DNA from: an uncultured Eubacteriales bacterium
GTDB lineage: Bacteria > Bacillota > Clostridia > Oscillospirales > Oscillospiraceae
Reading direction: 5' to 3'
DNA: 9,069 nucleotides
Assembly (NCBI GenBank): GCA_900549495.1
Contig: UROL01000074.1
Span: forward strand, 1-9,069
How positions within the stretch are numbered: position 1 is the stretch's first letter; each line of letters opens with the position of its first letter. The position numbers and the translations under genes are program-made. This document shows positions 3,882-9,069 of this stretch, piece by piece. The notes beneath the pieces were generated by a model that worked only from the letters and a program-made list of their open reading frames with translations, searched no databases and was not told where the DNA came from.

Positions 3882-6032
3882 TTACTTTTGGTTCACTTCG
3901 TCGGTGCGGTAGAGGAATTTTACCTGGCTGTCCATGTCGTCGGAGACGGCGGTGAAGATGCGGTAGTTTTTGGAGACCTCGGCGGTGGCGGTGATCCGGG
4001 CTACCAGGGCTTCTACGTCGCCGTCTACCAGGTCGGCAATCTTCTGGATGCCCTCGTCTGCGAACTCCTGAATGCCGTCGGAGAGCTCCTTGGCGCCGTC
4101 CCGGAGCTGGGTTACGCCGTCGGTGAGGGCGGGGATGGAGTCTGCCAGGGTGTTCACGCCGTCAGTCAGAGCGGCGGCGCCCTGATTCAGCGCACCGGCA
4201 CCGGCGCACAGGCTATCGCCGCCTGCAAGGAGCTGGGCGGAGCCATCCGCTGCGGTGGAAACGCCGCCGGTGTAGGCTTGCAGGCCCATATAGAAGGTAT
4301 TGTAGCTATCCAGGGAGTCTTTCAGGGCGCTGATGGTCTTTAGGCCCTCTGCGGCGGCGGCCAGCTGGCTCTGGACGGCCTCGGACTGCATATTCTGGTT
4401 CACCAGGCTGGTAACCTTCTGGGATACGTTCTGGTCAATGATGGCCTGGATATCCTCGGTCTGCATCTGGGCATCGGTATTGGCGGAGATGGTGGCCTGG
4501 ACGGCCTCGCTCTGCATCTGGGCATCGGTGTTGGCGGAGATGGTAGCCTGAACCGCCTCACTGTTCATCTGGGCCTGGACGGCGGCACTGACGGCGGCCT
4601 GCTGGTCTTCGCTGACCTGACCGGCCTCCACTGCGGCCTGGTAGGCATCGGGGCTCAGGCCGGTGGCGGCGGCAATCACCTGGGCGGTAACCTGGGCCTG
4701 GACGGCCTGGGTGACCTGGCCACTCACCTGGGCCCGGACGGCCTGGGTAACCTTGGGGACAACCTGCTCCCGGACGGCGGCGGTGACACCCAGGATAATG
4801 TCGCTGCGGTTGGCATTGACGGCCCGGTTCACCTGCTCCACCGCCTTCTGGTGGACGGCGGACTCGCTGAGGGAGTCCATCACCTGGCTCAGCACTTCGC
4901 TGTAGTTTTCAATGGTCAGGTCGGGCACCTCCACACCGGCTGCCTTCAGCTGGGCGGTGGCAGTGGCCAGCAGGGTATTGAACACCTGCTCCGCGCCGCC
5001 GTTCAGGGTGGCGTTGTTGGAAACCAGGGTATTCAGTCCATCGTTCAGGGAGGCAATGCCCTCCTTCAGCTGGTCTGCTCCCTTCCCCAGGGAGACGGTG
5101 CCGTCCTGGAGGGTCTGGGCACCCTGGGCCAACTGGTTTACGCCCTCGGCCAGCTCCCCGGACTTCTCCAGCAGGGTATCCAGCCCCTCATACAGGGCGT
5201 TGGAGCCGTCGGTGAGCTGGGTCAGGCCCTCGGCCACCTTGTTGATGATGTCATTCAGGTCGTCGGAGGACTCAATGGGGGCATCCTCCAGGGCCTGGAA
5301 TACCTGGTTGGTCACCAGAGTCAGGGTCATGCTCATCCGGAAGTCGGTAACATCGGCGCTGATTTCCACATAGCCAGGGATATCCAGGGTGTCCGGCTCC
5401 AGCCCCAGGTTCTCCTGCATACCGGGCAGGGCCAGGCCCAGAATAGCGGTGCGGTCACCGTCGTTGATGGCCTTGCCGTTGGTCACCGCCACATTGCGGA
5501 AGCGGTTGTTGTCCAGCACCAGGCCGGTGATGGCGGCGAAGGGAACGTAGATTTTCTGGCGGGTGCCGGTGATTTCCTTCATCTCATACTGGTTGTTCTG
5601 GTAGTCGTAGCGGATGGTCACATGGCCGCTCTTGCCCACCAGGTCTTCCGGAGCGATGCTCTCTCCGTCCAGCTGATAGGAGACGGTGAGGGTGACGGGC
5701 AGCTCCTTGTCGGTGGTGCCCTGGTAATAGATGTCGCTGCCGGCGGCGCTCCAGGTCAGGGTGCCCTCATTGTCGGTGCAGGCCTGGTTGCCCTTGACGT
5801 TCTGCACCCCGGTCAGGCCGCTTTCGTCCAGGAGGGTGTCCGCCCCGGCGGCGTTTTTCAGCCAGTCGCTGACGATGATTTTCTGGGTGCTGCCGTTGCT
5901 GTCCGCCAGGACATACACGGTTTCGTCCTTGGTATTCTGCTCCTGGGGCTGGGCCAGGGCCACTGCCGCCCCGCTGACGCACAGGGCGGCGCTGAGGGTG
6001 AGGGCGATGAGATTCCTTACTAGCTTTTTCAT
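3882..6032 (-). CDS. Exported LxxG-heptad / coiled-coil repeat protein (YhgE/Pip/EsaA ectodomain-like), partner of the MMPL permease
   Basis: This 716-residue protein starts with a clear Sec signal peptide: K-K-L-V-R, a hydrophobic core, and A-L-A at 25-27 as probable cleavage site. A mixed beta-type region follows (about 35-245). An LxxG heptad block spans about 267-345 (L-T-D-G, L-Y-E-G, L-A-E-G and so on). A long Gln/Ala/Val-rich helical region (375-560) contains three 12-residue repeats (416-451) and two nearly identical 17-residue repeats (490-523). A second LxxG block covers 590-665, and the tail ends S-D-D-M-D-S-Q-V-K-F-L-Y-R-T-D. Such heptads occur in YhgE/Pip proteins and the extracellular part of EsaA, but no C-terminal membrane helix is seen, so it may be secreted or held by partners. 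GGAGG at 6041-6045 fixes the ATG at 6032. The permease gene ends 33 nt upstream. An extracellular spike or adapter role is inference. Confidence 0.85.
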   Translation of the reverse strand: MKKLVRNLIALTLSAALCVSGAAVALAQPQEQNTKDETVYVLADSNGSTQKIIVSDWLKNAAGADTLLDESGLTGVQNVKGNQACTDNEGTLTWSAAGSDIYYQGTTDKELPVTLTVSYQLDGESIAPEDLVGKSGHVTIRYDYQNNQYEMKEITGTRQKIYVPFAAITGLVLDNNRFRNVAVTNGKAINDGDRTAILGLALPGMQENLGLEPDTLDIPGYVEISADVTDFRMSMTLTLVTNQVFQALEDAPIESSDDLNDIINKVAEGLTQLTDGSNALYEGLDTLLEKSGELAEGVNQLAQGAQTLQDGTVSLGKGADQLKEGIASLNDGLNTLVSNNATLNGGAEQVFNTLLATATAQLKAAGVEVPDLTIENYSEVLSQVMDSLSESAVHQKAVEQVNRAVNANRSDIILGVTAAVREQVVPKVTQAVRAQVSGQVTQAVQAQVTAQVIAAATGLSPDAYQAAVEAGQVSEDQQAAVSAAVQAQMNSEAVQATISANTDAQMQSEAVQATISANTDAQMQTEDIQAIIDQNVSQKVTSLVNQNMQSEAVQSQLAAAAEGLKTISALKDSLDSYNTFYMGLQAYTGGVSTAADGSAQLLAGGDSLCAGAGALNQGAAALTDGVNTLADSIPALTDGVTQLRDGAKELSDGIQEFADEGIQKIADLVDGDVEALVARITATAEVSKNYRIFTAVSDDMDSQVKFLYRTDEVNQK
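4461..4562 (-). repeat. Two tandem 51-bp in-frame repeats inside the exported protein gene
   Basis: Units 4461-4511 and 4512-4562 are nearly identical and encode two 17-residue copies of the type S-E-A-V-Q-A-T-I-S-A-N-T-D-A-Q. A third, diverged copy follows (T-E-D-I-Q-A-I-I-D-Q-N). Three 36-bp units lie at 4680-4787. The few, partly silent differences point to recent duplication and possible copy-number variation between strains. Confidence 0.85.
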
Positions 6033-6065
6033 TTCCGATTCCTCCAAATTCAGTAGGTGAAATTA

Positions 6066-8135
6066 TTACTTAATATGGGTCATGCCCACAGTGGTCTTGC
6101 AGATGGGCTTATCCAGCAGCAGGAACATGGCAGGCAGCACAAAGATAACCAGCAGCATACTCACCACGGCGCCCCGGGCAATCAGCATACACATGGAGCT
6201 GACGATTTCGATATCGGAGTACAGGGCCACGCCGAAGGTGGCGGCGAACATGCCCATGCCGGAGACGATAATAGAGGGGATGGAGGTGGCCAGGGCCGTA
6301 TGGACGGCGGCCTTCTTCTCCTGGCCGCCGATGCGCTCGGCCTTGTAGCGGGTGGTCATCAGAATGGCATAGTCCACCGTTGCGCCCAGCTGAATGGTGC
6401 TGATGCAAATGGGGGTGATAAAGGCCATGCTCTGGCCCAGGTAGTGGGGCAGGCCCAGGTTGATGAAGATGCCCAGCTCAATCACCGCAATCAGGATAAT
6501 AGGCAGGCTCAGGCTCTTCTCCACCAGCAGGATAATCAGGAAGATGGCCACCAGGGACACTGCGGTAACCACGGCGAAGTCATGGTCGGTGGTTTCAATC
6601 ATGTCCTTCATGCAGGGGGCCTCACCGATGAGCATACCGCCCTGGTCATATTTTTTCAGGATGGCGTTGAGCCGGTCAATCTGCTGATTCACCTCGTCGC
6701 TGGCGGGGGTATATTCGGAGTTGATGAGCATCAGCTTCCAGTTGCCGCTTTCCAGCTTTTCCCGGGCAAAGTCGGGGATGGCTTCGTCGGGAATCCGGCA
6801 GCCCACCAGGCTCTCCATGCCCAGGGCGTATTTCACGCCCTCCACCTTTTCCATTTCGGATACCATGTCCCGGACACTCTTGGAGGGGGTGTCCGCATCC
6901 ACCAGCACCATGTGGGTGGAGGCGATGCCGAACTCCTCCTGGAGCTTACGGATGGACACCACATAGTTGATATCCTCCGGCAGGCACTGGCCCATGTCGT
7001 AGTACACCTCACTGTTGGCCTTGGCGTAGCCGTTGTAGGCGGGGTAAATCAGGGCCAGGAACAGAATCAGGAAGGCGGGGAAGAGCTTAATCACGCCGTT
7101 GGCGAATTTGCCCATATCGGGAATCAGGGAGCGGTGCTTTGTCTTTTGCAGGGGCTTATCCAGCACCAGAATCAGGCTGGGCAGCACGGTGACGCACCCC
7201 AGCACACCCAGCAGCACGCCCTTGGCCATGACGATGCCCAAATCCCGGCCCAGGGTGAAGCTCATAAAGCACAGGGAGATGAAGCCCGCAATGGTGGTAA
7301 TGGAGCTGCCCAGCACGCTGGTCAGGGTCTTGGAGATGGCCACGGCCATGGCCTCCTTGTTATCGGAGTACAGCTCCCGCTGCTCGTTGTAGCTGTGCCA
7401 CAGGAAGATGGAGTAGTCCATGGTCACAGCCAGCTGCAACACGGCGGACAGGGCCTTGGTGATGTAGGAGATTTCTCCCAGCCAGTAGTTGGTGCCCATG
7501 TTCAGCAGAATCATGGTGCCGATGGAGGCCAGGAATACCAGAGGAATCAGCCAGCCGTCCAGGAACAGGAACATGGCGGCGCAGGCCAGCAACACGGCCA
7601 GGCCCACATAAATGGGCTCCTCCTGCTCGCACAAATCCTTCAGATCCACCACCAGAGCGGTCATGCCGGAGACGAAGCACTGCTGGCCGCAGACACTGCG
7701 GATTTCCTTCACCGCATCCATGGTGCAGTCCTCGCTGGTGCCGCTGTCGAAGAAGACGGCCATCATAGTGGAGTGGTCGGTGTTGAATTCCTTCCGCACT
7801 GCCTCAGGCAGCAGCTCCATAGGCACGGACAGGTCGGCCAGGGAGTCGTACCACAGCACCGTGGCCACATGGTCGATGTGCTCCACCTTTTCCTTCAGCT
7901 GGGCCACGTCCTTATTGGACATATTCTCAAAGATAAGGAAGGTGAAGGCGCCCTTGTTGAAGTCCTCCAGCAGCTCCTCCTGGCCGATGACGGTTTCCAT
8001 ATCACCGGGCAGGTAGGTGAGCATATCGTAGTTGACCCGGGTGGCTGCCATGCCCATTACCGAGGGCACCATCAGCAGCAGCGTCAGAATCAGAATGGGA
8101 ATGCGGTATTTAACCACCGCTTTGGAAAAACGCAT
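6066..8135 (-). CDS. MMPL/RND-superfamily membrane permease
   Basis: This 689-residue protein has the duplicated RND plan of 1+5 plus 1+5 transmembrane helices. Helices lie at about 11-31, 175-193, 195-213, 226-244, 271-291 and 298-326 in the first half, and 348-368, 517-537, 543-562, 570-592, 615-635 and 646-674 in the second. Extracytoplasmic domains lie between helices 1 and 2 (about 32-174) and 7 and 8 (about 369-516). Each half has the Asp-Tyr pair that relays protons in MmpL3-type transporters: M-D-Y at 239-241 and V-D-Y at 587-589. The protein is therefore probably an active proton-driven exporter of lipids, hydrophobic compounds or peptides; the substrate cannot be told. The length is normal for Gram-positive MMPL proteins. 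A GGAGGAG site (8143-8149) lies inside the end of the upstream gene, whose stop is 1 nt before this ATG, so translation is coupled. Confidence 0.93.
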   Translation of the reverse strand: MRFSKAVVKYRIPILILTLLLMVPSVMGMAATRVNYDMLTYLPGDMETVIGQEELLEDFNKGAFTFLIFENMSNKDVAQLKEKVEHIDHVATVLWYDSLADLSVPMELLPEAVRKEFNTDHSTMMAVFFDSGTSEDCTMDAVKEIRSVCGQQCFVSGMTALVVDLKDLCEQEEPIYVGLAVLLACAAMFLFLDGWLIPLVFLASIGTMILLNMGTNYWLGEISYITKALSAVLQLAVTMDYSIFLWHSYNEQRELYSDNKEAMAVAISKTLTSVLGSSITTIAGFISLCFMSFTLGRDLGIVMAKGVLLGVLGCVTVLPSLILVLDKPLQKTKHRSLIPDMGKFANGVIKLFPAFLILFLALIYPAYNGYAKANSEVYYDMGQCLPEDINYVVSIRKLQEEFGIASTHMVLVDADTPSKSVRDMVSEMEKVEGVKYALGMESLVGCRIPDEAIPDFAREKLESGNWKLMLINSEYTPASDEVNQQIDRLNAILKKYDQGGMLIGEAPCMKDMIETTDHDFAVVTAVSLVAIFLIILLVEKSLSLPIILIAVIELGIFINLGLPHYLGQSMAFITPICISTIQLGATVDYAILMTTRYKAERIGGQEKKAAVHTALATSIPSIIVSGMGMFAATFGVALYSDIEIVSSMCMLIARGAVVSMLLVIFVLPAMFLLLDKPICKTTVGMTHIK

Positions 8136-8136
8136 G

Positions 8137-8742
8137 TTAATTCTCCTCCGTTATATCGTAATATTCGGTGTCAATCACATCGGGCTGTTGGTGGTTGACA
8201 ATTTTCACCAGGCTTACCGCCACGCTTAGGTTCAGGATGCCATCCGAGAGCAGGGAGACACCCAGCAGGATAATGATGGCATGGAGGGCATTGGAGGGGC
8301 GGAAGGCCAGCAGCAGACCAATCACCCCGGTGATGACTGCCAGGCCCATGGTCAGCCACCACTCCCGGATGCCGAAGCGCTTGGCATCCATGGCAATGCG
8401 GGCCTTGAACAGGCAGTCCGCCAGGATGCACACCCCCATGGAGATGCACAGGAAGTTCATCATATCGTCGGGCTTCATCAGGGTAATCACGCCCATGACA
8501 ATCAGAAGAATTCCAAACTGCAAATCAAACTGAAAGGCCAGCCGGAACAAATCCCGGGAGAAATATCCCACCAGCCGGACGGCTCCGAACACCAGCATGG
8601 CCACCCCGCAGAAGATGGCAATGGTTCGGGCCGAGGGGGCCGGGAACACCATCAGCGCCACACCCACCAGACAGAACACAATGGAGATGGCAATGTAGCC
8701 GTACTTGGCAATCTTCATAGGCAAAACAGAACGCGGTTTCAT
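8137..8742 (-). CDS. DUF308/HdeD-like six-helix membrane protein
   Basis: The 201-residue product has six transmembrane helices, at about residues 14-34, 39-60, 68-88, 94-113, 128-147 and 151-178. This is the arrangement of DUF308/HdeD-family proteins, which have a short-helix internal duplication. The stretches G-Y-F-S-R-D-L and F-D-L-Q-F-G-I sit at helix 2/3. A short acidic cytoplasmic tail (D-V-I-D-T-E-Y-Y-D-I-T-E-E-N) ends the protein. E. coli HdeD is linked to acid resistance; the role of clostridial members is unknown. It is the first gene of the operon. The start is uncertain. ATG 8742 gives a family-like N-terminus, and AAGGAGG at 8757-8763 lies 14 nt upstream, farther than usual. The frame stays open to an ATG at 8880, giving 247 residues, but that extension is hydrophilic and unlike the family. 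Confidence 0.8.
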   Translation of the reverse strand: MKPRSVLPMKIAKYGYIAISIVFCLVGVALMVFPAPSARTIAIFCGVAMLVFGAVRLVGYFSRDLFRLAFQFDLQFGILLIVMGVITLMKPDDMMNFLCISMGVCILADCLFKARIAMDAKRFGIREWWLTMGLAVITGVIGLLLAFRPSNALHAIIILLGVSLLSDGILNLSVAVSLVKIVNHQQPDVIDTEYYDITEEN

Positions 8743-8907
8743 AATTTCTACATTCGCCTCCTTCGGCTGCATATCGCAGCTCTCATTCACTGGCAATAGC
8801 ATACACCATTCCCCGCCCATTTCCCACGGACACTCCCCCCTCGTTGCCTGAATTCCAGTCACCGCCCGGCATTTGCCCATTTTTTAGGCATTCCCACCCC
8901 CCATGCC

Positions 8908-8950
8908 AAAAAAAAACCGCCTCCCAGCCCAAGGCCAGGAGACGGTTTTT
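8908..8950. terminator. Bidirectional terminator upstream of the minus-strand operon
   Basis: ACCGCCTCC (8916-8924) pairs with GGAGACGGT (8938-8946) with one mismatch, and an inner GCC/GGC extends the helix. Nine A (8908-8916) precede it and five T (8946-8950) follow, so it can act on both strands. It insulates the operon from transcription entering from the right, so the operon promoter should lie between 8743 and 8907; I see no convincing -35/-10 pair there. Confidence 0.8.
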
Positions 8951-8972
8951 CAATTTTTATGACTTCACCGTA

Positions 8973-9069
8973 GGGGCGATGAAAATCGCCCGAAACCCAG
9001 GATTTTAGCGAGTACCCGGTTGGATGGTGAAAGCCCCCCGGCTCCCTCTATGAGGGAGCTGTCGAGCGA
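8973..9069 (-). repeat. Composite dispersed repeat, right copy (inverted relative to the left copy)
   Basis: The hairpin GGGCGAT/ATCGCCC (8974-8980, 8985-8991) and the hairpin GCTCCCTC/GAGGGAGC (9041-9048, 9052-9059) are both perfect and 49 nt apart. Read on the minus strand, 9037-9061 matches 22-46 at 24 of 25 positions and 8973-8992 matches 91-110 exactly, while the 49-nt spacer is strongly diverged. The element probably runs past the window end. Confidence 0.75.

Noticed and set aside
3822..4343. 173-codon + strand open frame at the 3' end of the exported protein gene
   Set aside because: Antisense to the C-terminal coding region, Gly/Val-rich, no homology recognised, and no ribosome binding site.
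4461..4787. CRISPR-like regular repeats
   Set aside because: The units are adjacent, without spacers, in frame, and encode coiled-coil repeats; no Cas genes are present.
4851..6023. 390-codon + strand open frame opposite the exported protein
   Set aside because: Low-complexity Gly/Val/Gln-rich shadow of the real minus-strand gene, with no ribosome binding site.
6057..8198. Very long + strand open frame (713 codons) opposite the permease
   Set aside because: The translation is rich in His, Gln and Gly with no recognisable fold, has no ribosome binding site, and lies antisense to a clear MMPL permease. It is an artefact of codon bias.
8770..8810. TTGCCA-17-TATGCA on the minus strand as promoter of the DUF308 operon
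   Set aside because: The -10 box matches only three of six positions, and the start would fall in the Shine-Dalgarno sequence at 8757-8763.

Overview
The window looks like a chromosomal segment of a moderately GC-rich gut-type Clostridium relative (Clostridia, Oscillospirales/Oscillospiraceae-like; inferred). The pointers are GGAGG-type ribosome binding sites throughout, a short bacterial ferredoxin:thioredoxin reductase catalytic protein, Firmicutes-style AbiE proteins, and dispersed GCTCCCTC/GAGGGAGC hairpins of the kind common in that group. No species can be named from the sequence alone.

Layout. The left edge (1-110) and right edge (8973-9069) carry inverted copies of one composite repeat. 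From 147 to 1481 on the + strand lies a redox block: a Crp/Fnr-family regulator that ends in its own terminator, then a promoter with a palindromic site near -41, then a 66-residue ferredoxin:thioredoxin reductase catalytic protein and a classical thioredoxin. From 1506 to 2988 lies a complete AbiE type IV toxin-antitoxin/abortive infection operon, with a near-consensus promoter whose spacer and -10 box sit inside a 28-bp near-perfect palindrome. A strong stable-RNA promoter then drives tRNA-Gln(TTG) and tRNA-Lys(TTT). Next come an inverted pair of 7-bp tandem repeats and an AT-richer small gene for a four-helix-bundle (23S rRNA intervening-sequence type) protein that appears to lack the middle of the fold. 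A bidirectional terminator at 3727-3764 closes this half.

The rest (8742 down to 3882) is a minus-strand three-gene operon: a six-helix DUF308/HdeD-like membrane protein, a 12-helix MMPL/RND-superfamily permease, and a 716-residue exported protein. The exported protein is built of LxxG heptads and tandem coiled-coil repeats like those of YhgE/Pip/EsaA ectodomains. I infer an envelope transport assembly in which the exported protein acts outside the membrane with the permease; its substrate is unknown. A terminator at 8908-8950 insulates the operon from whatever lies beyond the right edge.

The least explained parts are the exported-repeat-protein/MMPL/DUF308 operon, the heptamer repeats beside the internally shortened four-helix gene, and the edge repeats whose two hairpins keep exactly the same 49-nt spacing. 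No CRISPR array, insertion sequence, phage gene or rRNA was found.
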